Assembly: GCF_029457495.1 (NCBI RefSeq)
Contig: NZ_CP120361.1
Coordinates: 4,542,001-4,606,000, forward strand
Reading direction: 5' to 3'
Source: Chelativorans sp. AA-79
Lineage (GTDB): Bacteria > Pseudomonadota > Alphaproteobacteria > Rhizobiales > Rhizobiaceae
DNA length: 64,000 nucleotides
The notes under the pieces were generated by a model, which searched no databases, had not been told where the DNA came from, and saw only the letters and a program-made list of their open reading frames with translations. Numbering within the stretch: position 1 is the stretch's first letter; the number at the start of each line of letters is the position of its first letter. Position numbers and translations under genes: made by a program. Shown piece by piece: positions 26,665 to 36,296 of the stretch.

Positions 26665-27843
26665 CTAGAATGCGTAACGCTCCACCGCCGTCATGACCCC
26701 GCGCAGCTCAGCGAGGCCCTTCAGCCTTCCGATGCCAGAATAGCCGGGATTCACCTTCTTGCCGATGTCGTCGACGATGAGATGTCCATGATCCGGCCGT
26801 ATCGGAATCGTCGCATCCGCGCGCCCCTCGGCCGCGCGCCGGCGCTCCTCCTTCAGGAGCTCGTACACGACGCCGACCATGTCGACATCTCCGCCGAGAT
26901 GCTCCGACTCATGGAAGGAACCGTCCGGCTCATGCTTCACGTTGCGCAGATGCGCGAAGTGGATGTCTGATGCGAACTCCCGCGCCATGGCGACCAGGTC
27001 GTTCTCGCGGTTCGCCCCGTAGGAACCGGTGCAGAGCGTGATGCCGTTGGACGGCGACTTCACCGCGTCGATGAGTGCTCGGGCATCGGCCGCCCTGCAG
27101 ACGACGCGCGGCAATCCGAAGATGGGGAAAGGCGGATCATCCGGATGGATCGCCAGTTTCACGCCGGCCTCTTCGGCCACGGGCACGATCTCGCGCAGGA
27201 AGGCGAAGAGGCTCTCGCGGAAGCCTTCCACCGTAAGATCGCGGTAGACGTCGAGCATGCGGCGGAAACTCTCGCGGTCATAGACGAATTCGCGCGCCGG
27301 CACCCACTCGATGAGGTTGCGTTCGAGGCGGGCAAGATCGCTCTCGCTCATGGAAGCGAGCCGCCTGGCGGCCGCCTCGATGCGCTCGGCCGTATAGTCG
27401 GCTTCCGCGCCGGGGCGTTTCAGAACCAGCACGTCATAGGCGCAGAACTCCACCGCATCGAAGCGCAACGCAGTGCCGCCGTGGGGCATCGGATAATCGA
27501 GATCGGTGCGCGTCCAGTCGGTGATCGCCATGAAATTGTAGCAGACGGTGCGGATGCCGGCCGCCGCGACCGCGCGGATCGACGCTTTATAGTTATCAAG
27601 ATATTCCCGGTAATTGCCCGTCCGTGTCTTGATGGTCTCGTGGACGACGATGCTTTCAACCACATCCCAATCGAGGCCTGCCTCCTCGATGATCGCCTTG
27701 CGTCTGGCGATCTCGTCGGCGGGCCAGGCACGTCCGTCATTCAAATGATGCAGCGCGCTGACAATGCCCACTGCCCCCGCTTGGCGCACATGCGCCAGCG
27801 TCACCGGATCGTCGGGTCCGAACCAGCGCCAGGTCTGCTTCAT
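26665..27843 (-). CDS. uxuA: Mannonate dehydratase
   Basis: 392 residues, typical UxuA length. It dehydrates D-mannonate to 2-keto-3-deoxygluconate in glucuronate catabolism. Family motifs: MKQTWRWFGPDDPVTL at the start, ALHHLNDGRAWP, LAIHPDDPPFPIFGLPRVV (metal-binding), HFAHLRNVKHEPDGSFHES, and RPDHGHLI near the end. The ATG immediately follows the uxuB stop codon with no gap, implying coupled translation. Confidence 0.96.
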   Translation of the reverse strand: MKQTWRWFGPDDPVTLAHVRQAGAVGIVSALHHLNDGRAWPADEIARRKAIIEEAGLDWDVVESIVVHETIKTRTGNYREYLDNYKASIRAVAAAGIRTVCYNFMAITDWTRTDLDYPMPHGGTALRFDAVEFCAYDVLVLKRPGAEADYTAERIEAAARRLASMSESDLARLERNLIEWVPAREFVYDRESFRRMLDVYRDLTVEGFRESLFAFLREIVPVAEEAGVKLAIHPDDPPFPIFGLPRVVCRAADARALIDAVKSPSNGITLCTGSYGANRENDLVAMAREFASDIHFAHLRNVKHEPDGSFHESEHLGGDVDMVGVVYELLKEERRRAAEGRADATIPIRPDHGHLIVDDIGKKVNPGYSGIGRLKGLAELRGVMTAVERYAF

Positions 27844-29325
27844 TCAGTTCACTCCTTCTTGCGACGCCAGTTCGATTGCGGCCTGCGCGCCCTTCTGGCG
27901 GATGTTTTCAAGGTGGCGGGCCACTGTCTTCACGAGTCCTTCGCCCGCTTCCCCGGTCACCGCATCGAAACCGGCCACGGCGAAGATCCGGCGGACCGCT
28001 TCCTCTGCCGAATGTTTGCCGGCAAATATTGCACCTAAATCCCTGTCCAACGGATCGGTGAAATGCCCCGAAGGCAATGCCTCCCCGCGCGCCTCGCAGC
28101 AGGTGATCCATGCGGCGACCGCGAGCATCAGATGAGTGACCGGACCTCCCTCGGAAAGCCGCGTGCGCGCCGTCGCGAGGATCCTCTGCGGCAGTTTCTG
28201 GCTGCCATCATTGGCGATCTGCGCCGTGCGATGCACGAGAGCCGGATTGGAAAAGCGCTCCGCCAAGGCGGCTGTGTAGGCATCCGGGTCCAGCCCGGCA
28301 TTCTTCGGCAGGGTGGGGATCGCTTCCGCCCAGAGCCGATCGACGAAGCTGCGAATCGCCGGATCCGTAAAGGCTTCGGACACGCTTTCGCGCCCGCAGA
28401 GCAGACCGAGATAGGACAGGCCGGAATGGGCGCCATTGAGCAGCCTGAGCTTCATGTCCTCGAACGGCCGGACATCGCTCACCATCGTGACGCCAGAGCG
28501 CTCCCATGCGGGCCGGCCGAGGGTGAAACGGTCTTCCACAACCCATTGCATGAAGGGCTCCGTCTTCACCGGCCAGGCATCGTCCAGGCCGATGGTGGCG
28601 GAAACACGGGCACGGTCCTCATCCGTGGTGGCGGGTACGATGCGGTCGACCATCGTGGAGGGGAAAGCCACCTCCTGCTCGATGTAGCGAGAGAGTTCGG
28701 GATCGACGGCCTCTGCAAACTGCAGCACCAGCCGCCGCACCGTCTCGCCATTCGACGGGAGATTGTCGCAGCAGAGCACGGTGAAGGGTGGGACTCCCGT
28801 CCGACGGCGTTCAACGAGAGCGGCGACGAGGAAGCCGTGGACGGTGCGCGGATTGGAAAGACCGGTGATGTCGGCCGCGACATCCGGATTGGCCAGATCG
28901 AGATCGCCCGCCGCATTGCGCAGATACGCCTTCTCGGTCACGGTCAGGGTGACGATCCGGGTGGCGGGGTCGGCCATGCGGGCGACCAGCGCCGCCGGGT
29001 TTTCCGGCGCGACGAGCAGTGCCCGAAGCGAGCCGATTACCCGCAGCCTCTCGCCGGAAGCATCCTGCACAGCCAGCGTATAGAGCCCATCCTGGGGGCT
29101 GAGCGCATCGCGCGTGTCGGCACTGCGGAGCGAGGCTCCGACAATGCCCCACTCCGTCTCGCCGGCGGCCAGACAATCATCCACATAGACCGCCTGGTGA
29201 GCGCGATGGAACGCTCCGACGCCGAGATGGGCGATACCGGGAACGACCTTCGCCACGTCGTATTTCGGGAGATCGCAACCGGTTGCGGACTGCAATGTTT
29301 TCATCGAGAGCCGGTCGAGGCCCAT
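27844..29325 (-). CDS. uxuB: Fructuronate reductase / mannitol dehydrogenase family
   Basis: 493 residues, a polyol-specific long-chain dehydrogenase. The N-terminal NAD-binding region has GIAHLGVGAFHRAHQAVYVDD; the catalytic motif K-x4-N-x2-H is seen as KLRLLNGAH. In this uxuA operon the likely reaction is D-fructuronate to D-mannonate; a mannitol or arabitol role is excluded only by context. Start ATG 29325 follows GGAGGAGGAGAATCC; the ATG at 29304 is a weaker alternative. It is the first gene of uxuB-uxuA-oxidoreductase, divergent from uxaC. Confidence 0.88.
   Translation of the reverse strand: MGLDRLSMKTLQSATGCDLPKYDVAKVVPGIAHLGVGAFHRAHQAVYVDDCLAAGETEWGIVGASLRSADTRDALSPQDGLYTLAVQDASGERLRVIGSLRALLVAPENPAALVARMADPATRIVTLTVTEKAYLRNAAGDLDLANPDVAADITGLSNPRTVHGFLVAALVERRRTGVPPFTVLCCDNLPSNGETVRRLVLQFAEAVDPELSRYIEQEVAFPSTMVDRIVPATTDEDRARVSATIGLDDAWPVKTEPFMQWVVEDRFTLGRPAWERSGVTMVSDVRPFEDMKLRLLNGAHSGLSYLGLLCGRESVSEAFTDPAIRSFVDRLWAEAIPTLPKNAGLDPDAYTAALAERFSNPALVHRTAQIANDGSQKLPQRILATARTRLSEGGPVTHLMLAVAAWITCCEARGEALPSGHFTDPLDRDLGAIFAGKHSAEEAVRRIFAVAGFDAVTGEAGEGLVKTVARHLENIRQKGAQAAIELASQEGVN
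29274..29287. promoter_or_regulatory. Third CAACCGGTTG palindrome, inside the start of uxuB
   Basis: CGCAACCGGTTGCG is a perfect 14-bp palindrome sharing the 10-bp core of the operators at 13336 and 17411. It lies about 40 bases inside uxuB. It could be an intragenic operator that links uronate genes to the amino-sugar LacI regulator, or chance. Low confidence as a functional site. Confidence 0.35.
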
Positions 29326-29407
29326 GGATTCTCCTCCTCCAAGCCGTTGGCGATAGGCCCGCTGCCCCACTACAACGGGCGTCCCTGCGGCGCAATCCAA
29401 AATTCAT

Positions 29408-29432
29408 CATACAACCACAACATTTTTGTATG
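29408..29432. promoter_or_regulatory. Inverted repeat in the uxuB-uxaC divergent promoter region
   Basis: CATACAA-N11-TTGTATG, 7-bp arms. The right arm directly abuts a TTGACA -35 hexamer. It lies in the AT-rich part of the 175-base divergent region. The FadR-type GntR regulator encoded at 33881 is the most likely ligand, and binding would affect both operons. Inference from position. Confidence 0.5.
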
Positions 29433-29461
29433 TTGACATGGCCTTTCCTGCCTTCTAGCGA
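29433..29461 (+). promoter_or_regulatory. Candidate sigma-70-type promoter for the uxaC operon
   Basis: -35 TTGACA at 29433-29438, a 17-base spacer, and TAGCGA from 29456 as a weak -10. This would start the uxaC transcript about 35 bases upstream of its ATG. Confidence 0.45.
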
Positions 29462-29500
29462 TATGGCGAGACAGCCGAATGGGAGGAGGACCGGCAAGCG

Positions 29501-30910
29501 ATGGCTTCACTCATCGACCGCGACGTGCTTTTTCCGGCCGAACCGAAGGTGCGCTCGCTGGCCCGCACGCTCTACGACACCGTCGCCGGCCTGCCTCTCG
29601 TCAGTCCGCACGGGCACACCGATCCGCGCTGGTATGCTCTGGACGAGCCATTCCCCGATCCTGCACGGCTTCTGATCGTCCCGGATCACTACATCTTCCG
29701 CATGCTCTTCAGCCAGGGCATCGCGCTCGAGGATCTGGGCGTCGCCCGGCACGACGGCGGCCTGGTGGAGCAGGACGGAAGGCGGATCTGGCGGCTCTTC
29801 GCGGAGAACTACTTCCTCTTCCGCGGTACACCGACCCGCCTCTGGATGGATTATGTGCTTTCCGAGCTGTTCGGGATCGAGGAGCCGCTTTCTGGCGCGA
29901 CCGCCGACAGGGCCTATGACCAAATCGCCGAACACCTTGCGGAACCTGCCTTCAGGCCGCGGGCGCTCTTCGAGCGCTTCAATATCGAGGTCATCGCCAC
30001 CACCGAAGGTGCCCTCGACGATCTCTCCTGGCACAAACGAATCCGCGAGAGCGGCTGGAAAGGCCGGGTCGTCACCGCCTACCGGCCCGATGCCGTCGTC
30101 GATCCGGATTTCGAGGGCTTTTCAGGGAACCTGGACCAGCTCGGAGAGATCACCGGCGAGGATACCGGTACATGGCAGGGCTATCTCGATGCCCACCGCA
30201 AGCGCCGCGCCTTCTTCAAGACGTTCGGTGCAACGTCCTCGGACCACGGGCACCCGAACGCGGCGACGGAGAATTTGAGCGTTTCCGAGGCGGCCGCCCT
30301 CTTCGACCGCGTGCGCACGGGCAGGGCGGATGCCGCCGAGCGCAACCGCTTCCGCGCGCAGATGCTGACCGAGATGGCGAAGATGAGCCTCGACGACGGG
30401 CTCGTCCTGCAGATCCATCCGGGATCCTGGCGCAACCATTCGCCCGGCATGATGGCGCGTTTCGGCCGCGACAAGGGCTTCGATATCCCGACTCGTACCG
30501 ACTATGTCGCGGCACTCAAGCCGCTGCTCGACGCGGTCGGTCTGGAACGCGACCTGACGGTCATCCTCTTCACGCTCGACGAAAGCACCTATTCGCGGGA
30601 GTTGGCGCCGCTCGCCGGCGTCTATCCCGCGCTCAAGCTCGGGCCGGCCTGGTGGTTCTACGACAGCGCGGAAGGCATGCGCCGCTTTCGCGAGCTCACC
30701 ACGGAGACGGCCGGCTTCTACAACACGGTCGGTTTCAACGACGACACGAGGGCCTTTCCGTCGATCCCGGCCCGGCACGACATCGCACGGCGCGTCGACT
30801 GCGCGTTTCTCGCGCGCCTCGTGTCGGAACACCGACTCAGGGAGGACGAGGCTTTCGAACTGGCCAAGGAACTTGCCTATACGCTCGCAAAAAAGGCGTA
30901 TCGGCTCTGA
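29501..30910 (+). CDS. uxaC: Glucuronate/galacturonate isomerase
   Basis: 469 residues, the family length. It isomerises D-glucuronate to D-fructuronate and D-galacturonate to D-tagaturonate. Motifs: [14 protein letters not shown] near residue 30 (metal histidines), [31 protein letters not shown] and the C-terminal [17 protein letters not shown]. First gene of the plus-strand uronate operon; the TRAP binding protein follows after 37 bases. Together with UxuB and UxuA on the other strand it forms the isomerase route for glucuronate. Tagaturonate reductase and altronate dehydratase are not seen here. Confidence 0.96.
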   Translation: MASLIDRDVLFPAEPKVRSLARTLYDTVAGLPLVSPHGHTDPRWYALDEPFPDPARLLIVPDHYIFRMLFSQGIALEDLGVARHDGGLVEQDGRRIWRLFAENYFLFRGTPTRLWMDYVLSELFGIEEPLSGATADRAYDQIAEHLAEPAFRPRALFERFNIEVIATTEGALDDLSWHKRIRESGWKGRVVTAYRPDAVVDPDFEGFSGNLDQLGEITGEDTGTWQGYLDAHRKRRAFFKTFGATSSDHGHPNAATENLSVSEAAALFDRVRTGRADAAERNRFRAQMLTEMAKMSLDDGLVLQIHPGSWRNHSPGMMARFGRDKGFDIPTRTDYVAALKPLLDAVGLERDLTVILFTLDESTYSRELAPLAGVYPALKLGPAWWFYDSAEGMRRFRELTTETAGFYNTVGFNDDTRAFPSIPARHDIARRVDCAFLARLVSEHRLREDEAFELAKELAYTLAKKAYRL

Positions 30911-30947
30911 CGGGCACATGGCCCGAATGCAAACGGGAGGAAAGACG

Positions 30948-31928
30948 ATGTTGCATTTCTCGAAGATCGCGGCCGCCGCGTCGGCTGCAGCCATGATGAT
31001 GGTGGGAGTGGCCAGCGCGCAGACGGTGCTGCGCTCATCCGACACCCATCCCGACGGCTATCCGACCGTCGAGGCGGTGAAATATTTTGGAGAGTTGGTC
31101 AAGGAGCGCACCGACGGCCGTTATGAGGTGGAGGTCTACCATTCCGCCCAGCTCGGCCAGGAGGCAGACACGATCGAGCAGGTGCGCTCGGGTGTGATCG
31201 ACCTGAACCGCGTCTCCATGGCGCCGTGGAACAGCCTCGTTCCTGAAACGCTGATCCCGTCGCTGCCCTATCTCTTCCGCTCGCCCGAACACGCCAGAAA
31301 CGTGATGAGCGGCCCGATCGGCGACGAGATCGCCGAGGGTTTCGAGCAGCACGGCGTGGTGCTTCTGGCCTATTACGACGGCGGCGCACGCTCCTTCTAC
31401 AACTCCCGGAAGGAGATCAACTCGCTGGAGGACCTGAAGGGGATGAAATTCCGCGTCATCCAGTCCGACGTGTTCGTCGACATGGTTGCCGCGCTCGGCG
31501 CGTCGGCAACGCCCATGCCCTATGGCGAGGTCTATTCCGCGATCGAGACGGGCGTCATCGACGGCGCGGAGAACAATTTCCCGAGCTATGAATCCGCCAA
31601 GCATTTCGAGGTGGCGAAATATTACTCGCTCGACGAGCATACGATCGTGCCGGAGGTTTTCGTGATGTCGAAAACCGCCTGGGACAGGCTCACGCCCGAG
31701 GATCAGGAGATCTTCAAGCAGGCCGCCCGTGAGTCCATGGAGCGGCAGTGGGAGTTGTGGGACGCACGCGTGGCGGAATCGCGCAAGATCGTGGAGGACG
31801 CGGGTTCCGTGATCACGACGCCCGAAAAGCAACCCTTCATCGACGCGATGAAGCCCGTCTACGACAAATATGTGAATACGCCCGAACTCCAGGACCTGGT
31901 GAAGCGCATCCAGGAAACGGAAGGCTGA
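30948..31928 (+). CDS. TRAP transporter substrate-binding protein (DctP family)
   Basis: 326 residues with a Sec signal peptide (cleavage near SAQ at residue 25) and a DctP fold: [19 protein letters not shown], then [17 protein letters not shown] with the conserved carboxylate-binding arginine, and [20 protein letters not shown]. Start ATG 30948 follows CGGGAGG. The uronate enzymes on both sides make hexuronates, or unsaturated uronates for the KduI/KduD/KdgF branch, the likely ligands. It works with DctQ and DctM downstream. Confidence 0.93.
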   Translation: MLHFSKIAAAASAAAMMMVGVASAQTVLRSSDTHPDGYPTVEAVKYFGELVKERTDGRYEVEVYHSAQLGQEADTIEQVRSGVIDLNRVSMAPWNSLVPETLIPSLPYLFRSPEHARNVMSGPIGDEIAEGFEQHGVVLLAYYDGGARSFYNSRKEINSLEDLKGMKFRVIQSDVFVDMVAALGASATPMPYGEVYSAIETGVIDGAENNFPSYESAKHFEVAKYYSLDEHTIVPEVFVMSKTAWDRLTPEDQEIFKQAARESMERQWELWDARVAESRKIVEDAGSVITTPEKQPFIDAMKPVYDKYVNTPELQDLVKRIQETEG

Positions 31929-31941
31929 TCCGAAAAAAATG

Positions 31942-31971
31942 GGGCGGACCGGCCGACGCTTCGGTCCGCCC
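31942..31971 (+). promoter_or_regulatory. Intercistronic hairpin between TRAP binding protein and DctQ
   Basis: A perfect 10-bp stem GGGCGGACCG/CGGTCCGCCC with a 10-base loop. It starts 13 bases after the dctP-type stop and is preceded by an A-rich run. It may act as an attenuator or 3'-stabiliser, making more binding protein than membrane subunits. Confidence 0.7.
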
Positions 31972-32010
31972 GAAATCCCCGCGGCCTCTTCGCAGGGCAA
32001 GGAACAAGAA

Positions 32011-32592
32011 ATGCCTGAACCGATCGGCGATTCGTCGACAAACCGGCAACGCGATCTGCCCCTGATCACCCGGCTGTTGTCCCGGCTCTCCGACGCCGCG
32101 CTCTATATCGCCGGCGCGGGCCTCGTGGCCATGTCGGTCATCGTCCTCTGGCAGGTCATCGTCCGCTTCATCCTCAACTGGAACAACAGCTGGACCGAAC
32201 TGACCGCGATCCTGATCATGAGCTGGTTCATCTTCCTGGGCGCGGCAGTGGGCGTGCGGGAGAACTATCATCTCGGCTTCGACGTGCTTTTGTATGTGCT
32301 GCCGAAGGGCAGCAAGAAAGTGCTGCGCACCATCTCGGACCTCGTCGTGATCGCCTTCTCCGCCGGCATGATCTTCTATGGCTGGCAGCTCATGAACCTG
32401 CAGTGGAACGAGCGGATGCCTGCCCTCGGCATTTCCGGCGCTTTCCGCTACCTGCCGCTCGCAGCAGGCGGCGTGCTCATCCTGCTCTTTTCCGCCGAAC
32501 GGATCGCGCTTCGCTGGTCCGGCGTGGATGTCGACCAGGACCTCCACGACGCGGACGATATCTCCACCGTGGCTGAAGCAAGGGAAGTCTGA
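32011..32592 (+). CDS. TRAP transporter small membrane subunit (DctQ family)
   Basis: 193 residues with about four predicted membrane helices. The family pattern is VIVLWQVIVRFILNWNNSWTEL in helix 1-2 and FLGAAVGVRENYHLGFDVL in the loop. Start ATG 32011 follows AAGGAACAAGAA. Its stop overlaps the DctM start by one base (TGATG). It couples the binding protein to the large subunit in the inner membrane. Confidence 0.92.
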   Translation: MPEPIGDSSTNRQRDLPLITRLLSRLSDAALYIAGAGLVAMSVIVLWQVIVRFILNWNNSWTELTAILIMSWFIFLGAAVGVRENYHLGFDVLLYVLPKGSKKVLRTISDLVVIAFSAGMIFYGWQLMNLQWNERMPALGISGAFRYLPLAAGGVLILLFSAERIALRWSGVDVDQDLHDADDISTVAEAREV

Positions 32593-33872
32593 TGGCGAGC
32601 TGGATCCTTTTCGGTACCTTCGCGACCCTGATGCTCATCGGCACGCCGATCGCATTCTGCCTGGGTGTCGCGAGCTTCGCGGCCGTCCTCTATATCGGCC
32701 TGCCGCCGCTCGTCGTCTTTCAGCAGATGAATTCGGGCATGAGCGTTTTCACGCTGCTCGCCATTCCCTTCTTCATCTATGCCGGCGATCTCATGGTGCG
32801 CGGAGGCATCGCCCAACGCATCGTCGCCTTCGCAGGTTCGCTCGTGGGGCATATGCGCGGCGGCCTCGGCCAGGTGAACATCGCCGCATCGACTCTTTTC
32901 GGCGGCATCTCCGGATCGGCGGTCGCGGAAGCCGCCGCCGTCGGCGGGCTGATGATCCCGCAGATGAAGGCGCGCGGCTACGGCGCCGATTACGCCGTCA
33001 ACATCACCTCCATGGCGGCGCTCATCGCGCTGCTCCTGCCGCCTTCCCACAACATGATCATTTATTCGATCTCGGCCGGCGGCAAGATCTCGATCGCCGA
33101 CCTGTTTACCGCCGGCATCATACCGGGCCTGCTGCTCGCCGTCGCGCTGATGACGACCGCCTATCTGGTCGCCCGCAGCCGAGGTTATCCGGTGGAAGCC
33201 TTTCCGGGCTTTTCGAGGGTAGGCTGGTTTTTCATCAATTCCCTGCCCGGACTGCTCCTCATCGGGATCATCTTCGGCGGCGTCCGCTCCGGTGTGTTCA
33301 CCGCGACGGAGAGTTCATGCATCGCCGTATTCTATGCGCTGCTGGTCACCCTCCTGATCTACCGTTCGATGAGCTGGCAGAACTTCCTTCACGCCACGCT
33401 GGGCGCGGTACGGACCACGGCGATGGTGCTCCTGATCATCGGCACGGCCGCCTCCTTCTCCTGGCTCATGGCCTATCTGCGGGTACCGGCCGAGCTGACC
33501 GACTTCCTCAACAGCATCTCGCAGAACCCGCTGGTCATCCTGCTCCTGCTCAACATCCTGATGCTCTTCCTCGGCACCTTCATGGACATGGGGCCGATGA
33601 TCATCATCACCACGCCGATCTTCCTGCCGGTCGTCTCGTCCTACGGCATCGACCCCGTCCATTTCGGCGTGATCATGATCCTGAACCTGGGCATCGGCCT
33701 CAACACGCCGCCGGTGGGTGCGGTCCAGTTCGTCGCCTGCGCGGTGGGGAAGATCAGCGTTTGGCAGGCCATGCGCAGCATCTGGCCCTTCTATTTAGCG
33801 GGGTTGGTGGTTCTCGGGCTCGTCACTTATGTGCCCGCCATCTCGCTCTGGCTGCCAAGCGTGTTCCGGTAG
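32592..33872 (+). CDS. TRAP transporter large membrane subunit (DctM family)
   Basis: 426 residues, about 12 membrane segments, the usual DctM length. Recognisable parts are FATLMLIGTPIAFCLGVASF at the start, GGISGSAVAEAAAVGGLMIPQMKARGY, LLPPSHNMIIY and GMMI-type metal/substrate helices (FLGTFMDMGPMIIITTPIFLP). It is the Na+-driven transport subunit. The regulator gene follows 8 bases downstream. Confidence 0.94.
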   Translation: MASWILFGTFATLMLIGTPIAFCLGVASFAAVLYIGLPPLVVFQQMNSGMSVFTLLAIPFFIYAGDLMVRGGIAQRIVAFAGSLVGHMRGGLGQVNIAASTLFGGISGSAVAEAAAVGGLMIPQMKARGYGADYAVNITSMAALIALLLPPSHNMIIYSISAGGKISIADLFTAGIIPGLLLAVALMTTAYLVARSRGYPVEAFPGFSRVGWFFINSLPGLLLIGIIFGGVRSGVFTATESSCIAVFYALLVTLLIYRSMSWQNFLHATLGAVRTTAMVLLIIGTAASFSWLMAYLRVPAELTDFLNSISQNPLVILLLLNILMLFLGTFMDMGPMIIITTPIFLPVVSSYGIDPVHFGVIMILNLGIGLNTPPVGAVQFVACAVGKISVWQAMRSIWPFYLAGLVVLGLVTYVPAISLWLPSVFR

Positions 33873-33880
33873 GAGAAACG

Positions 33881-34669
33881 ATGGCCCTGGACCCCTCAGC
33901 CGACATAAGGCTGCAACGCAAGCCCAAGCTTTCCGAGCGCGTGGTGGCCGCCGTGCGGGCGCAAATCCTCTCCGGCGACTACCGCCCCGGCGAAAAGCTG
34001 CCGACGGAGAGCCGCCTGACCGATCTTTTCGGCGTCAGCCGGACCGTGGTGCGCGAGGCGATCGCCACGCTCGCAGCCGACGGGCTGGTCGAATCGCGGC
34101 AGGGAGCCGGCGTGTTCGTGCGCGAGCGGCCGGCAATGGCCTTCAGTTCCATCACGGCCGAGATCAGCAACAAGATCTCCTACGCGCTCAATGTCATCGA
34201 AGTGCGCATGGGGCTGGAGATCGAGAGCGCCGGGCTCGCTGCGCTCAGGCGCAACGGCGCGCAGGAGGCCGCGATCCAGGAGGCGTTTTTCGAGTTCGAC
34301 CGATTGCTCGCCATCGGCGAAGCGACCGGAAGGACGGATTTCGAGTTCCATCGCGCCATCGCGGTGGCCACGAACAATCCATTCTATGTGGAGGTGCTGG
34401 ATGCGTTGGGCATGCGCGCCATCCCCTGCGACATCACCTCTCCCTGGGGCACCGACAGCGTGCTTTCGCGGGAATACCAGGAAGGGCTCCAGGTCGAGCA
34501 CCTCGCAATCCTGAAGGCGATTTCGGCGGGGGATGCCGAGGCGGCCAGGCAGGCGATGCGGCACCATCTGACGGCGAGCCAGCAGCGCTATCGCACACGC
34601 CTCAACGGCCAGCAGGCGGACTATCGTTTCAGCCGCCCGCTGGCCCCGACGGACAATCAGGACAGTTAA
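33881..34669 (+). CDS. GntR-family regulator, FadR subgroup (FCD domain)
   Basis: 262 residues. A winged HTH lies at about residues 14-80 (GEKLPTESRLTDLFGVSRTVVREAIATL; GLVESRQGAGVFV) and an FCD ligand domain follows (IEVRMGLEIESAGLAAL, DFEFHRAIAVATNNPF, VEHLAILKAI). Start ATG 33881 follows AGGAGAAACG. Regulators of this class commonly sense uronates or aldonates. Here the gene is within the uronate operon and probably controls both divergent operons through the repeat at 29408. Confidence 0.92.
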   Translation: MALDPSADIRLQRKPKLSERVVAAVRAQILSGDYRPGEKLPTESRLTDLFGVSRTVVREAIATLAADGLVESRQGAGVFVRERPAMAFSSITAEISNKISYALNVIEVRMGLEIESAGLAALRRNGAQEAAIQEAFFEFDRLLAIGEATGRTDFEFHRAIAVATNNPFYVEVLDALGMRAIPCDITSPWGTDSVLSREYQEGLQVEHLAILKAISAGDAEAARQAMRHHLTASQQRYRTRLNGQQADYRFSRPLAPTDNQDS

Positions 34670-34686
34670 CAAAAGCGGAGAGCCCG

Positions 34687-35535
34687 ATGAGCGAGAGCCA
34701 TATGAACTATTCGATCCGCCATGCCATCGACCCGGCCGCGGCGGCGCGCATGGGCACGGAAGAGCTGCGCACCAATTTCCATGTGCCTGGGCTCTTCGAG
34801 GCCGGCCGCATCAACCTCACCTATACGCTCTACGACCGGATGATCGTGGGCGGCGCCGTACCGACCGGTACTGCCCTGGCTCTGGAGACGATCAAGCCCA
34901 CGGGGACCCCGAACTTCCTCGACCGGCGCGAACTCGTCGTCGTCAATATCGGCGGCGCGGGCAAGATCACGACCGATGGCGAGACGCATTCGCTCGCCAC
35001 GCGCGACATGCTTTATGCCGGCATGGGAAGCAGCGTGGCCTTTGCTTCCGACGATCCGGGCAACCCGGCCAAATTCTATCTTCTGAGCGCTCCCGCGCAC
35101 TCTAAGCACCCAACCAAGCTGATCCGCATCGGCGATGCCAAGCGCCTCGACCTGGGCGGCCAGGAAACCTCGAACGAACGCTCGATCTTCCAGTTCATCC
35201 ATCCGGAAGGCGCCAGGACCTGCCAGCTCGTGGTCGGCATGACCACGCTCGGCACGGGCTCCGTCTGGAACACCATGCCTCCCCATGTGCACGACCGGCG
35301 CATGGAGGCCTATCTCTATTTCGACCTGCCCGAGAATGCCCGCGTCTTCCATCTGATGGGCGAACCCGCGGAGACACGGCACATCGTCATGGCCAACGAG
35401 GAAGCGGTGATCTCACCGCCCTGGTCGATCCATTCGGGCTGCGGCACCGCCAATTACACCTTCGTCTGGGCGATGGCCGGCGACAATGTCGACTATACGG
35501 ACGTCGACCCGGTACCGCTGGAGACCATGCGATGA
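34687..35535 (+). CDS. kduI: 5-dehydro-4-deoxy-D-glucuronate isomerase
   Basis: 282 residues, normal KduI length. It isomerises 4-deoxy-L-threo-5-hexosulose uronate (from unsaturated uronates of pectin or glycosaminoglycan lyases) to 3-deoxy-D-glycero-2,5-hexodiulosonate. Motifs: SIRHAIDPAAAARMGTEELR, GAVPTG, and the metal site PPHVHDRRMEAYLYF; the C-terminus has PPWSIHSGCGTANYTFVWAM. Start ATG 34687, 17 bases after the regulator stop. Its stop overlaps the kduD start as ATGA. Confidence 0.96.
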   Translation: MSESHMNYSIRHAIDPAAAARMGTEELRTNFHVPGLFEAGRINLTYTLYDRMIVGGAVPTGTALALETIKPTGTPNFLDRRELVVVNIGGAGKITTDGETHSLATRDMLYAGMGSSVAFASDDPGNPAKFYLLSAPAHSKHPTKLIRIGDAKRLDLGGQETSNERSIFQFIHPEGARTCQLVVGMTTLGTGSVWNTMPPHVHDRRMEAYLYFDLPENARVFHLMGEPAETRHIVMANEEAVISPPWSIHSGCGTANYTFVWAMAGDNVDYTDVDPVPLETMR

Positions 35536-36287
35536 CGTCGACCTTCAGCCTTTCCGGCCGGAGGATCATGGTCACCGGCGCCAATACCGGCATCGGCCAG
35601 GGCATCGCCGTGGCCGCCGCCCGTGCCGGCGCCAGTGTGCTGGGAATCGGCCGTTCGTCCATGGACGAGACGGCGGAGCGCGTGGCAGCGGAGGGAGCAC
35701 AGTTCACGGCGCTTTCCTGTGATCTTGCCGATGCCGCTGTGGCGCGCTCCATGTTCGACCAGGCTTGGGAACATGGGCCCATCGACGGCCTCGTCAACAA
35801 TGCGGGCATCATCCGCCGCGCCGACGCGGTCGATTTCACCGAGGTCGACTGGGACGAGGTGATGGATATCAACCTGAAGACGCTCTTCACGCTGTGCCAG
35901 GCCTTCGGGCGTAAGCTGATCACCGGCGACAGGCGCGGCAAGATCGTCAACATCGCCTCGATGCTCTCCTTCCAAGGGGGCATCCGCGTCGCCTCCTACA
36001 CGGCCTCGAAGCACGGCGTCCTGGGCATCACGCGGCTGCTCGCCTGCGAGTGGGCGGCGAAGGGCATCAATGTCAACGCCGTGGCGCCCGGTTATATCGA
36101 GACGAACAACACCGAAGCCTTGCGAAACGACCCGGAGCGCAGCGCCGCCATCCTCGGCCGCATTCCGGCGGCGCGCTGGGGCCGGCCGGAGGATATCGGC
36201 GACGCGGCCGTGTTCCTGCTCGCGCCCGCTTCGGACTACATGCATGGTGCCGTTATCCCGGTCGACGGCGGCTGGCTGGCTCGTTGA
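35532..36287 (+). CDS. kduD: 2-dehydro-3-deoxy-D-gluconate 5-dehydrogenase
   Basis: 251-residue SDR enzyme. It reduces the KduI product to 2-keto-3-deoxygluconate using NADH. It has TGANTGIGQGIA near residue 13, LVNNAGIIRR, and the catalytic IASMLSFQGG...YTASKHG (Ser-Tyr-Lys). The segment ETNNTEALR near 190 and the ending GAVIPVDGGWLAR fit KduD. Translationally coupled to kduI. Confidence 0.95.
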   Translation: MTSTFSLSGRRIMVTGANTGIGQGIAVAAARAGASVLGIGRSSMDETAERVAAEGAQFTALSCDLADAAVARSMFDQAWEHGPIDGLVNNAGIIRRADAVDFTEVDWDEVMDINLKTLFTLCQAFGRKLITGDRRGKIVNIASMLSFQGGIRVASYTASKHGVLGITRLLACEWAAKGINVNAVAPGYIETNNTEALRNDPERSAAILGRIPAARWGRPEDIGDAAVFLLAPASDYMHGAVIPVDGGWLAR

Positions 36288-36296
36288 GGAAATATC

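Noticed and set aside
32528..33880. Extension of the GntR regulator frame over the TRAP large-subunit gene
   Set aside because: The regulator has its own ATG and ribosome binding site at 33881. The extension is out of frame with DctM and lacks any motif.
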